The translations under genes were made by a program, and so were the position numbers. This document shows positions 30,751 through 42,947 of a stretch of 48,207 bases of DNA, piece after piece. The stretch comes from Chromera velia (Eukaryota > Sar > Chromeraceae): assembly GCA_018398765.1 (NCBI GenBank), contig JAHBMJ010000496.1, positions 1 through 48,207 on the forward strand, in the 5' to 3' direction. Numbering within the stretch: the first letter of the stretch is position 1; the number at the start of each line of letters is the position of its first letter. Below the pieces are notes generated by a model. That model was given only the letters and a program-made list of their open reading frames with translations, was not told where the DNA came from and did no database searches.

Positions 30751-32513
30751 ATGGCTGACGACGGCAGAACTGAGCAGTTGGTGGCTGTGGAAGAGGGTAC
30801 AGTCTCTTCCCAGTCAGGTGTTGTTCACCGAGTGAGGGGCTTCTTTGGTTTCGGGGCCTCCTCTGGGAGTCAGGACGGGAGACGGCGACTCTTCTCACGA
30901 CTTGTTCTTCTCTGTGCGGTGCTTATCACCGTGTGTGCACTCGTGTTCCTCGGAGTAGTCGTTTCAAGAAGCCTTGGTGAGTCAGTAAGCAATTTGGTAG
31001 GTCAGTCGTTTTGTCCTTGTCAGACCCCTCCTTCCTATGCACCCCCTCGCGCAAGTTAGGTGCCTCTCCCCATCTCCATTATGATACACACCTGATATCG
31101 TGCATCATATCAGCAATACACCCTCTTTTTCTCTTTTGTTCCTGTGCCTCAGGTTCACCTCGCAACTCCCCTGTAGACGGAGAGAAGCCCGTACCTCAGC
31201 CGCCCTTCCCAGACAACCCTGATGATCAGAAGAAGCCAGACAAGCCTGAGACAGACACAGGAGACGAAGAGAAACCCGAAGACGAGACGGGAGAGGGAGG
31301 AACAGGAGGAGGAAAGGATCAGGGAGAAGGGGGAGATGATCAGAAGAAGCCTGTCACTCCCACAGGTGCTGGGAACATTCGTCACGGCATCTCGTGGAAC
31401 CCTCTCTTGAAGGACGACAGCGGACCGGAGAAACTCAGGTCGGTGTGGTTACATAGAGGGGGGAGGGCAGGGCAGTGCAGGGCTGAGCCGAGTCCGTCTC
31501 TGGAGAGTTTTCAGGTGCGGTTTATTTTCTTTCCTTGTGCGGAGCGGGGGTTGACCAGAGAGAGAAAGCTGTCACAGAAAATTGATTCCTTCTTTACACG
31601 CAGTCTCCCACCTGTTCAGACACATCCCTCCCTTTTGCACCTGCTGGCGAGGGGGCGTTGTGTATGTGTGCGTGCGTGTGTGTGCGTATGTGTGTATGCA
31701 TGTTTGTACTTGGAGGCGTTTTCTACCTTTCTGTTCTCCCTTTTTGGCATACTGTGTGGGGTAACAACAACAGCACTTGTGGCTTGTGGATCGTTTTCTT
31801 GTATTTGTGTTTCTTCAATAAACGGATCATCCGACCATGCAGGTGGGACGACGTTGGCACTGTTGGTGGTGCTGCGTGGTGGGCCTCTCCTCCGGACGGG
31901 AGGGCAGATTTGGACACTGCAAGGAGACTGGGGGCAGGATCGGTGGGTGGGTAGGGGGGGGGACTGTCACAAAAAGGGCAGTGAGGGTGTGTGACTACTT
32001 TCATGGTCTGTTTCTGTTTATGCACTTTGAATGCACAGAGAGGGGAAGACAAAAAATTTGTCGGAGAAGAGTTTCACACCCACTTCCCTCCACTTCCCCC
32101 TTCTTCTGCTTTGCTGACTTCCTGTTCTTTTTTTAGACTTTAATGATCCTTCAAGCTGCACATTTCCAGAGGAGTGTAAGAGTAAGCTTCTTTGCTTTTG
32201 TGAGTGCAAGAACACAACAGGTACACGCTGTCATCAGAAGATCTCCTCGAAAGAAAAATATTTGTGTGTGTGTGTGTGTGTGCAGATCCGCGTTTACGGA
32301 CTGGCACCAATGGACGACCACCGTCCTTTTCTGGAGACTGTTGTGAACTCTGGTCTTTCTCTGTTCGCGGGCTCTTCCGATTTCCCCCTCATGCAACAAC
32401 CCGGGTCCTGCCTGGAGAAACCCGAGGGCTGCTTTGGTATAATGAAGGGATACTTCAGTGGGCTGCTGTCAGATCAAACGGGATTCATCGTCAGTCGTGT
32501 TTGTGTTTGTGAT

Positions 32514-32573
<60 letters not shown>

Positions 32574-34433
32574 TTTCTGAGAATGTTTCGCACTGCTTCA
32601 AGCGAACCCTCGCAGATGCACCAGACACCATCGGAACGAGTGCGTGTCCTTGTGGATGAAATTGTGGTTTTGCGGGGTCCTGGAAGGGACAGGGTGTCAC
32701 GGGGGATCTGTTTGACTTTCTGTGTGTAATAAGTGCAGGCTGATGGCAAATGGCATCGCGCCGTTTCTCTGTATGCCCTTGTGAATGAGCCCGATCTGAA
32801 GTTCAAAGGGGGTCGGTCAGGGCTTTGGCTTGATTCATATTTTCCTGTTTTCACTGTTTGCCTCTTACGTGCACATGCTTCGGTCTCACTTGTCCTTCTT
32901 TCTCTCTCTGTGGACTTGGAGGAAGGCGTTCCTTTGCGTACCGTTGTGAAAAGAGAGAAAGGTGACAAAAAGGAGAAGGTCGTCAGCTGGTCTCTCTCAC
33001 GTATCGACTTACCGACATGAGGTGCTGCTTCCAGAGTCTCCGTGGTGCTTCATCTGCAACTCATACGTGTCTAGCGGTGTACGTATGTTTGTTTATGTGT
33101 GTGCGTGAGTGCGTTTGAGCAGGTTGGGCTCGTATGGCCAAGTTGGTTGTCACCGTCCTCGACGCTCTCCTGGTTGTCGAGAAGGAGAGGGGGGTCACGG
33201 AGGGCCCTAAACTGACTGTCCCCATGTCTGTGGCAACAACCGCGGCATACGACCCTGAGTCCCTCTGCCACAAACAGGGAAAGGTCAGTCAGTCGGTGGG
33301 GGGGGGGAGACTATATCTGCTTGGGAGAGAAGAACGTTAAGACAAACTTCGTTCTCTTTCCGAAGTTGTTTCTCTTGGCTTTCGTTGGTGCTGTTGGGTG
33401 ACTTTAGTCATTACATAGACCCCGCTGAATCCATCCCTTCCTCTCCCCTGCCTGCAGGTGAGCCTGGAGGCCGCAGGTGTTGCCCAGATGTGCGATTTGG
33501 CCTCTGTGATCTCTGACCCCTCTCTAGTCGGGTACTCCCCTGTCTCGGGAGAGGAAGCCTTCCGCACCGTTCTGGAGGAGAGAATGGAGTTCTCCTTCAA
33601 CGCTTTCTTCCCCCCTCCCACGGTCAGTCTCTCATTCTGAGCTAGGCAGGTTCGTTTGGCTTTGCGTCTATACTCGCCTGGTTTCCAGAGAAAGTCACGT
33701 GTGCTAGATGCTAGATGCATCAGGACTTCAAAAAGAGATCTGAGAAAGAGCAACAAGATGAATCGAATGAATTGGTTCTGCAGGCTGCGTCTCTGGTAGT
33801 GGAGCCCTACAAGCAGATCGATCTTCTCAAGGACCGCCCGCTTCACCTGACTGAGTGGCAGAATACCGGGGATGTCGCAGGGCTCCCCAAGGCCCTCAGT
33901 GCCCTGTTGGACCTTCTGGAACCTTTCCAGGGCCGCGTTTTTTTCTTCGAATTCGAGACGGCATACTGGAAGGGGGGCAGCGAGATGGGATTCGGGATGT
34001 TCTCAAATGGAGACCAGGTGGTGGCACAGTGCAGGTCGGTCCGGCAGTTTGTACAGCTGTCTTTTGTGTGGATGGTCATGCATCCTTTGCGTTTCTCTTT
34101 CTTTCCCTCTTCTGGATCTTCTGCATTGTTATTCTCAGGCGTTTTTTGGCATTCTAGAAAGCAGCCAATGCAATGGAAGTCCTCGTCGAAGTGTACTCAA
34201 CAAGCAGAGTGTGGAGAGAGTATCCTCCCTCCTTCTGTTCTCTTTCATCTTCTTTCAGGTGGCCCAACTGCTTCGGAGAGCAGCCTGTGTACTGCAAGAG
34301 AACGGTGAACTTTAACGACCAGCCCGTGGGGCAGGCAGTCGCGAAGGCATTCGGAGGAGAGGCGCCAAGTGCCTCGTGGCCGGGATTCTGTCCTGCTGAG
34401 GAGGGCGAACAGCAGACTGCTGTGATCGCCTAG
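30751..34433 (+). CDS. Type II membrane glycoside hydrolase-like protein (clan GH-A, glucanase-like), 10 exons
   Basis: Model: 30751-30976, 31153-31438, 31843-31942, 32137-32199, 32286-32489, 32739-32811, 33123-33283, 33458-33622, 33784-34034, 34259-34433; 1704 bases, 567 residues, all phases consistent. An N-terminal cytosolic tail is followed by a signal-anchor (about residues 51-71, LVLLCAVLITVCALVFLGVV) and a Pro/Glu/Gly-rich linker with repeated DDQKKP. Then a TIM-barrel-like domain: IRVYGLAPMDDHRPFLETVV, YALVNEPDL (Asn-Glu as in the clan GH-A acid/base), LTEWQNTG (candidate nucleophile Glu), and FFFEFETAYWKGGSEMGFGM. A Cys-containing tail ends at TAG 34431-34433. By family knowledge this suggests a beta-glucan hydrolase acting in the secretory path or at the cell surface. 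Exons 3 and 4 are the least certain; several introns carry TG repeats. Confidence 0.6.
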
Positions 34434-36020
34434 GTCGCTTCTGTTTAGTGCGGGGGGGCTTGAGCAAAAGCACTTGTGGAAACAGGTTCAGAAGACAGGA
34501 CGGAGGGGACTCCTAAAAGTAAGTAAGAGGCGAATTTGTTGAGAAGAGGTGGAAACGCATGCTTTGATGAAAGGAGAGGGAAGCACGCACTTTACTGAGG
34601 GGAAGATGTATGACTCCCCGCTTAAGGGATGAGTGACGTGACCAGAGAGAGACGCAGGGGTGGTTTTTTGTTGCATGTGAGTCTCCGGCCCTCGGAAGGA
34701 AGGAACCGTTTGGACTGCGGGAAGTGCGCCTCAGGGCCGGCATATAGATAAGCATGTGTGGAAAGATGTCGAGGGAGGCTGAGTCGAGGAGACCACAAAA
34801 TCCTTCCACGGTGACCGAATTTTGATGCTTAATATCTCTCACACGTACAGATCGATTGTTTAATTCTGATCAGCACCCCGCGAGAGCGGAGGTCGCGATC
34901 TTTCAGAATTCAATTTCGGGTTGTTTGATTTGAATTGTCGCGTGCACATGATTTTCGTGAGTCCACTTTTGTCTGGTTGGTTGTGCTGTTTAACTTTAAA
35001 GAATGTGATGAAATTATTTTAACGTCGGAGTCTCAAACCGAGACTCGTTCACGTGCGTCTGCCTTCTGCATACACTTTGAAGCACACTGCCAGTGGCAGT
35101 GGCACTACAGAAGCACACAAATCGCAAGTCCTTTGTCTTTTAAACTCTTTTCCGTGGATCAGTGACACAAGATCACCCTGGCTACGCCTAGGGCTGCGCG
35201 TGACTGGCCGACCGAGGCCTTACATCATTTGCTAAAGGCTTTGGCCTTCCACTTTCAAAGAATAACGTCCTGACTCTAGAGTAATCCCGGCCGGCAATAC
35301 TGCAAAATCAATTTAATGGAAAATTCAATTAATTTTCATCCGTTTTCATTAGCTTTCATTCCCGCTTAATTTTGATTATCTAATTTCTAGTTTAATTTTC
35401 AAAGGTTAACTTTTAGATCTATGTGCATTTCTCGAATTTATCAGCTGATACGACAGCTATTATTTCTATAATTATGATTACCATATTAATTCAAGGTTCT
35501 AAATTCAGCTAAATTTAGCTCTATATTTTAGTAATGATAACTAGGATAATAAGTGATAATGATTAAGCACTCAATAATTAATTACTAGATTAATTATTAA
35601 AATAAGATAATGGTACTTAATCATATAACTTTTATGTGTGTATTTCCATGCATCAGTTTTGTTACTTCATGAAGCGGACTCCACAGAGGGGGGAGGAGGT
35701 TGGAAAGCGGTAGAACAAGTTTTTTTTTTGAGGGGCCGGGGGGGGGAATACATGGATCATGTACCTCCTTTCCTAATTAAACTAGCGGAGGGATGAAGGT
35801 CAATAAGTTCCGATCGAATAGGGCCCGGACGGGGCCGGACCCCCCCCTCTTTATGAGGGATACCTCTGGGCCCGGTCATATTATATGTTATATTTTTTTT
35901 TGTTTCTAGTTTTTTTGTATAAGAATTTATAAATTATATAGTTTATATTGAATTCTGTCAAGACTGAAGCGATATTACGATGTGATTAGACAAATCACCC
36001 TTTGAGTCGGTTTAATTATA
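34434..36020. other. Intergenic, no gene
   Basis: 34434-35270 is of mixed composition with no supported exon. 35290-35650 is AT-rich. 35690-35880 has G-runs and C-runs (GGGCCGGGGGGGGG, GGACCCCCCCC) that recall the GC repeats elsewhere. The far right is the 3' flank of the next gene. Confidence 0.55.
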
Positions 36021-39000
36021 TTACCCTTCACCCCTGCTGTATGCATACAACAACGGGGCATGCATAAGATCCGGAGGGAGGCCGACAGCTCTGAAACCTG
36101 CCAGTCTCTTCGTCCATGCCGCAAAAGACGCCGTAAAGCGCCTTTGTCTCTCCTCTTCCGCACGATCCTTCGCCCCCCCCGGCCCTCTTGGGGCCCCCGT
36201 CCCATCTCCAGACCGCCTCTCCTTCACTCTCGGCAACGAAGGAGACAAACCGATGTGGGTGTGTCGTCGCATTTGTGCATTCAATGCACTTTGTTCGCCC
36301 TGTTTTGATGAAAGGAGAGATGAGGAACTCGGCGGAGACGCGTCTGCCTCTCTCCCTCTGTCTCGTGCTTTCAGAGCGTCACCCCTGTCTTCATCTTCCA
36401 TGTCCAAGAACCCCGACTCAGAGGCATTCTCTTGATCTGATTCGGGTGGGGTGTCAATCTCAAACACCTCCACGCTCACGTTCATCCCGGAAGGAGACGG
36501 CAAAAGCATTTCGTTATCCCTCGGAGACAGGACAGAGGCCGGCGTAGGGCTTGGGTGAATGAGTCGGGAGACGGGACCGTTTGAGGGGGGGGTCACAGCA
36601 AAGGATACGGAGGGATGGGGGAGAAGGGAAGAGGGCTGAGGAGTACTTGACACTTCTTTCTCTATCTCTCCCTTTTCTTTTTCGGTTTTCGCTGCCTGGT
36701 GATTCTGCCGTGGAGCCTCCTTCTGATCTTGTTTTGAGAACCTCGGGGTGTGTGATGAAAGGGGAGACGCAGCAATACTCAGCTGGGGGGACAGAAGGAG
36801 GGCAAGGGGGTTGATCAGAGGGGAACGCACTTGGGTCGCACTTGGAGAGATCTGGAGGGATGGTGCCCCCGTATGTCGAAGAGGATGAGTAGTGGACTCA
36901 TCTGTATCCTCACCCCCCTTCTTTGACATTATTCCAGTCTGGTGAAGGAGTAATCGAAGAACGACACGTGGAGGAGGGGGGGGGGGGGGNNNNNNGGGGG
37001 GGGGGGGGGGGTGTTTTCTCTATGGCCTGCAGCACGGCACTCATCCAACATGAGAGCAGACCGCTCCGTAATTCCTCTGAAGCAATCGATTCGCGCAGAC
37101 CCAGAAGAAAGAGACGACGGGACCTTATGACCCCGCGGGAACGGAACGCTTGTGACACCGTCTCCCTGTCACCCCTGGCGTCTTTACTTTCTCTCTGCTT
37201 TCTCGCAGAGCTACTTAGCCCTCCATTGGCGAGGATTAAACCCTCAGCAGGGGCAGGGGGGAGACTGGCACCGAAAACGTCTTTCGATACTGCAGAGACA
37301 CACACTCCTGATTTTGTCTCAGATGGCAGAACCGAAATTTCTGCTGCTTCTGGGGGAAGTGTCCTTGAAGCGATGAGGAGACAGAGGGTGACCATCCTCC
37401 GAAATTGGAGGCTGGACAGGGCTGTGCCTTTGGACTCTGCTGAAAAGAGGAAACACTGGATAGGAGTCGTCTCTCGAACACCCCAGGCAGCACCCGCAGA
37501 ATCCTCGAGGGGGGCTGAAATTTCAATTTCCCTCACTTGTAATGACTTCAGGGGTGCGCTGTTCCTGTCAACCTTCCACGAGGAAGACGCGAAACGCGCC
37601 AGGCTCATAGCCGAAACCCGCCCCCCCTTCTGTAGAGCCTCGACTGCTTTCTTGAGGGCTTCGCTGTTCAGAACAAAGGAGGGAAGTGCTTGGGTAGATG
37701 TAGATGCTGCAGCTGCAGTTTCTCTGCTTTGGGTCATCCGGGGTGATGAAAACGAAGAGAAAGAGGAGGCCAGAGGGAACAGATATTCGACTCGTCGAAT
37801 AGCATTCCGGCCTTCTCGTTCTGCATTGAATGTTCTACGTACAGGCGCGAGTGCTAGAATGGAAATCTCGGGGGGCAGTTGTTGGCTCACAAAAGAAACC
37901 AACCGGGCACAAAGCGTGTCTGCAAGCGCTTCCGCCTCTCTCCTTACCCTTCCTGATCTTATTTCGTAATTCTGCTTTTCGGGCCCAGCCGCATCTTCCC
38001 CTATATAACTACACCCGCCACATTGCTTCTCTTCCTTCTCCCCCTCCATCCAACTCCCTTCGCTGAAGGTGCCCCTACTATGCCGACACCCCCTTTTCCT
38101 TCCTTGAATCTCCCTCAAAACTTCCGAGTTACCGAACCCCGTCTCCCCCCTCTCCAAACTACCAGGCGACTCTCTCCAATCCATCTCAAACAATTCCGAT
38201 ATTGTCGCACTCTGAAAACGTCTAGGCCCCTTTTCACCCCCCGCACCCCTGTCACCCCCCAGATGCCCATACAACATTGCAAGAGGCACCTCTCCCTCTG
38301 TACTCCCCTCATGAGTCTCATTCACCACTTCACTCAACCTACCCCCCTCCGAAAAGGGAAAATTCAACCCCCCCAAGACCCCCCCTCTGCCAAGTGCCGA
38401 TGGAAGCGTCACGGCCCGTCTGAAGAGATTCAACGCCACACCGGGGGTCTGTCCGTCTCCCCCTCCCCCCTCGACCCCCCCATTCCCCGACAGGAGCGTC
38501 TCAGGGGAGGCCGGGGGACTCCCACTCGACCCAGACGGGGCCGACACCTCCAGCCGTCCCGTCACAATCTGCCAGGAGGCAGAGACCCCCCCCTCAGTTG
38601 GGGCCAGACAGGACCAACGGGTTCTCAGAGAGTCCTGAAGGGCCGCGTGAGGAATCAGACCTGCATCTCGGGCGGGCGCCAAGAAAAACAAGAAGGGGAG
38701 GGAGAAGAAAACGTGTTGAGGATGACAGCAAGAAGAGAAAGGCAACAACAAATGGACGTTACGATGCTCCCTCCACAGCATGAGGACATGAAGCACAGGC
38801 TAACCATCCACAGGAAGACAAACAGATCCGACGAGCAAAGCAATAACCAAGAAAGAGTCTGAAAGACAGCCCACGAAACCTCCTACTGGGGTGCTTTCCC
38901 AATGATCCTTTCCGTTTCTCTTCATGCATTTACTTACTCACCTGCTTGAAAGAATGCCGCCTCCAATTCGGAGAGCAGAGAGGGACCATTGGACGACCGC

Positions 39001-39498
39001 TCCCATCCGTGGAGGCCCAGTCCGTTGTACGCAACCTGAGTGGACAGGAAGGAAGGACAAAACAGTCGGGCAGATGGATTGAATCAGGAACTTCGGAAAG
39101 CATTGTGGAGAGATTCGAAACTTGAATAAGCTCCTAAATAAGCACGTAGACGGTCTGCCTGGTGGGTGAGTGAGTACGCAGACGGGTGGAGAAGGGATTC
39201 ACTGGAAGCTTCGGGAAAGGAGAAGGCAGGCAAAGGACAGGAGCGAGAGGGTGGGAAGAGATGTGAAGCATCAAGAAGACTCTATTAAATGGTCGCAGGC
39301 AGACAAGACGATTTGCCCGACCAGCATTGCCACATTGATCCCCTCAGTGTGACTTGACTTCGGATTGGCACTGGGACTCGTTTCTTCATCGTCTCTTCGT
39401 TCTTTTCGTTTCAAGGCTGCGAGGTAGATCACAGCTGCTGTCGCAACACCCAAAGCAGAGGCAGGCAGGAGAAGGGAGTGGTGGACTTGTTTATCCAT
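36021..39498 (-). CDS. TruA/PUS1-type pseudouridine synthase homologue lacking the catalytic Asp
   Basis: Exons on the minus strand: 39498-39322, 39035-38942, 38660-36021; they join in phase. The start (MDKQVHHSLLLPASALGVAT) gives a hydrophobic N-terminus. INVAML|VAYNGLGLHGWERSSNGPSL matches the first strand of TruA (YDGt-hGwQ). LAPTEGGVSASWQIV aligns with the active-site loop R-T-D-x-G-V-x-A, with Glu in place of catalytic Asp and Pro for Arg. FNAEREGRNAIRRVEYLFPL aligns with the R-x-Y-x-Y-L-x-P motif with Val at the first Tyr. FLFSAESKGTALSSLQFRRM and PPAPAEGLILAN match the last TruA blocks. About 450 further residues are Ser/Pro-rich and probably disordered. A 6-N gap in a poly-Pro run (36990-36995) leaves the frame between about 36930 and 37000 unresolved, and two frames overlap there. 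The family modifies U in tRNA; activity here is doubtful. Confidence 0.65.
36990..36995. other. Six-N assembly gap within a G-run
   Basis: The Ns lie inside a long G homopolymer, coding poly-Pro on the minus strand. Its true length is unknown, so the reading frame across it cannot be fixed. Confidence 0.95.
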
Positions 39499-40380
39499 TG
39501 GGCGACTGTGTGTAGAAATGAGCTGCACTGCTTCAAGATTGCATGGAAAGGTTCATATATATATATAGCTTCCTCAGACCACATCATTTTGTCTCATCGC
39601 GCCTCTTTGCGGCTCCTTCGGGTTGCACGAAACAGAGAATCGAGACCGTCCTCAACTGCTCCATCGATACTGGAAAGGTTTGGCTCGCAAAGTGTCCGAC
39701 TCTCGCTCTGTTCACCCATTTGAGCAACATCTCTTCGTCCACAGGACCAGGTAAACAGTGTATTAGACTGCAAGTAGCAAAGCGAGCCCAGGGCCCCAGG
39801 CCAATGCATCGTACTTCGTCAATTTGACAGCACAGACTTTCTGGTCTGGACCACAATTAACCAGGATAGCGGAAGCAGCAGAGATCAGCAGAGTCGGACG
39901 TAGAATGGACGGGTACGTCATCTATATATAAGACTCATAACTTGCTGCTGCAATGCTAGCGCAAACACCAGAAATGCATCATAATCAGGAGTTGCCGTGC
40001 AACACATGGCAGCTATATAGTGTACGCGCAACACTGCCAATTAACACATCGAATCGCGCGGCCCGCGTAAAAGCCCCGCATGCAGGAAAATGACTGACCT
40101 TCGATCATGCATGCATGCATGCAAACACAGAGCCTGTGACAGAGGTCCTTCGTTCAAGTTTACAAACTGTGATATTAATATGAATATCCTTTCCGCAGTC
40201 AATCCCATCCCATCCCGCCTAGCTGTCTCCTGCCTGCCTGGCTGCACGGCGTTTCTTTCTCATGATTGGCATTTCTTTCTTCTCATGAAAAAGCTAATTA
40301 ATTACTCATGCTCCTCAAATTTGCCGCCCGCCGGACTGTCGTGTATCTGTGCTTTCCCAGTGCATGCATGACTCCCTCAT
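39499..40380. promoter_or_regulatory. Divergent intergenic region with CATGCATGCATGCATGC
   Basis: This ~880-base region separates two genes that point away from each other. It holds (TA)n at about 39556-39566 and four overlapping TGCATGC words at about 40107-40123. No exon is supported, although the kinase-like gene may have a short 5' exon here, since its first visible base follows a CCAACAG acceptor-like site (40393-40400). Confidence 0.4.
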
Positions 40381-42947
40381 GTGTATACATCTTCCAACAG
40401 TGAGGTTCAAAGTGTAAGCTCATTCAAAGACTTTCTACTCAACCAGATTGCCCTCCTACTCAACATGAACTTGAGTGCAATTCCGGTCGAGCTTGTTGAC
40501 TTGTTCTCTGAAGCCCCATCTCCATGGCACGGCACTTGCCTCAGATCACTCTCAATCGCTTCTAAGTACCGAGAGAATGGCATTGAAGGAATGATGGAGG
40601 GTTGTACTCTCGTCATTTGCGATGCCGACCCCTTTCTTAAAAGAGTCAATCCGTCAGAAGATGACTCGGCGCAGAGACGGACAGAGCAGGGCGCTGTGCT
40701 CGAACGAAACATCGAGCCCCATCCTCAACTAGACATTCGATCAGACAGAGGAAAAAGCAGACTGAGGCGACGGATGAACAAAGACGGAGCCCTCATCATT
40801 GATGGATGTACAGGGAGATTTATGGCGTCAGAAGTTTTCTTGAAGTACAATGGGACTGCTCCACGGCTTGGGGGGGGTCTGGGGACCGCCGTTGCAGAGG
40901 AGGTCGCGAGAAGTTCGGGGGCTTTCTGCATCAAGGTATCAAGGGATGGGGCCATTTTCGTGTTTTGCGGTGAGGCACGGCCACAAAAATGGAAAGGGGA
41001 AGATGCCCGTCTTCTGAAAGAGAATTATGGTGGTCATCTCGGTATCGATCTCGAAAAGGCGAAGCTTCACTTTCAGCATGAGCTTCCAGAGAACTACCAG
41101 ATCGTGAAAGAAGTGGGAAGAGGGAGATTTGGCTGCTGCTTTCTTGTTGCCAAGAAGCCTGAGCGATTGTACACTGCCGATTGCAGGAATAGTGAATGGC
41201 TGAAGCACCCATTGAAACCTTATCTGAGTCTCCCTCCCTTCCCGCCCCAAACAGAAGCCCGTGCGTACTCCGACGAAGAGTACGATCAGATGCGACACAA
41301 GAAGCTGAGAAACGAAGAAGATGACACAAGCCCGCAGCTGGTCGTCAAAGTCGTCCTAGGGCAACTCATTGACAAGCCGAGAAGACCTGCAATCTTCTAT
41401 AAGAGGAGCTCCGGGTACACTCTCGCTCTTTCCTTCAGAGCTTTTCCCCTCTCCCTCGATGATCTCCCCTTCACCCTGTGTATCCTCAAACACCACCATC
41501 TCCGGTATAAAGAGGTGCACGGCGACTTGAACCCCAGCAACATGTACTACTTTGCTAAAGACGTGAAAGCGCATGACAGAAACACGCTGTACCCGAGCAC
41601 AGAAGAAGATGGTTCCATCACCTACACAAGGACCGCTTTGCAGCATCACATAGTAGATGTCATGATCAACCCAGAGTTTCAGCTCTCATACAAGTGGGAG
41701 GGGGGAGAGGATGAAAAGACGTGGTGCATAATCGACAGTGATCAAGGAGGAACAATCGCTTCACCTAAGCAAATCGTCAGCACGTACCACCATGACCCCC
41801 GAAACGCCACATGGGAAGTGTCCGATGACCTCATTGGTCTTCTCAACTGTGTGGTTGTCCGCATTGTTGGGCCACACGGCCTCAAGGTCGATACCGCGAA
41901 GGGGTTTTGCTATTCCGTCAGTCTGGACTCTTTGCAGGGTCTCTACCTACGCATCAAAAAGCTGTATGAGGACATAGAAAGTGATCCAAGCCGAGGCTAC
42001 CCCGTCCCAATCCCAGACCCTGAAAAGTGGAAAAAACCGTTGGAGTGGCAACCTGTCCCCGGCACAAGTTTTCTCGATGAGTTAGTGGGAGGAGGGCCGA
42101 TGCTTCGCTTCGTGCGGCCCTTTACTGATGCTTATTCCGTCCTGGATTCTGTCTCTCTCACTCAGCCGTCTTGTATCGCCATCACATCCCCTGTCGTGCC
42201 CCAGCAACAGACTCCCGTGAAAGTCTCTGCAGTTCTCCAACCACACACGCTTGCAACAGGCCTCCGGGAGTGGAGAGTGTTTGAGAGACTGCGGTGGCAG
42301 TGGAGAAGCACGTCGGAAGAATCAGAATTTCTAGACACCCTGACGAGACTTGTCAGCATTGCCGTTGAGAGGCCTCCAAAAGGAGGTACGGGGGATAGAA
42401 GTCTTGGGGGATGGTTGGTGGCTTTGGTGGAGAAAGAGAGGAAGTCGGGGATTCCGATTACTGTCCAAGACGGGGGCACACTTTTGGATGTCTTGCGTCA
42501 GGTGGGTGGGTTGAAGGTACATAGTGAGACCTTCAAGTCAGTCATAACGGCATTTTCTGTGAAGACCGGATCAGACAGGTGGGAAAGCCGCCTCCTCGAC
42601 AGTCTCTTTCAAACTCTTGCACGCTCAACAGTGGCAGACAGGCATATGCACTCGAGGACCATCCGAAAGACGGAGGGTTTGTGTGTACCTTCAGTGGGAC
42701 TGTGGTTGCAGCCACGGTCTTGTTGCAGGGTGACACTGCTCCCTACTGTCTTGAGGGGTTGGACGGGAAGTCTGCAGCTGGCAGGCACGACGGAGCTTTC
42801 AAAGGCGCGGAGTGGATGAGTGCAAAAGGCATGAAGGGGGTGGTGGTTGTGAAGTCTGAGAGTGGCAGAGTTCACATGGTTTTTCCCGGCAGACCCGCCC
42901 AAACGACGCCGGCAGTATTGCCAACAGTGTTTAAAATTGAACTGTAA
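40381..42947 (+). CDS. Divergent protein kinase-like gene with a C-terminal frameshift
   Basis: The main frame from 40381 is open for 812 codons. EVGRGRFGCCFLV (about residue 244) resembles a kinase glycine-rich loop. LVVKVVL (Lys about 323) could be the strand-3 Lys after a ~70-residue insertion. VHGDLNPSNMYYF (about 379-391) matches the catalytic loop H-x-D-L-x-x-x-N. WCIIDSDQGG (about 446-455) stands where D-F-G normally is. An N-terminal ~230 residues and C-terminal ~330 residues are unfamiliar. Near 42590-42620 coding character moves to another frame, which gives KDGGFVCTFSGTVVAATVLL and ends VFKIEL at TAA 42945-42947; the original frame instead runs on to 42819 with odd composition. The frame opens at a GTG, so the start is uncertain; the first ATG-initiated Met is at residue 29. 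It may be a recently damaged gene or a sequencing error. Confidence 0.55.

Noticed and set aside
36923-37969. Plus-strand frame of 348 codons
   Set aside because: It runs antisense to the conserved TruA blocks and crosses the N gap; it is a shadow frame.
38023-38862. Plus-strand frame of 279 codons
   Set aside because: It is antisense to the better-supported TruA-like exon, with Pro/Arg-rich composition and no motif.
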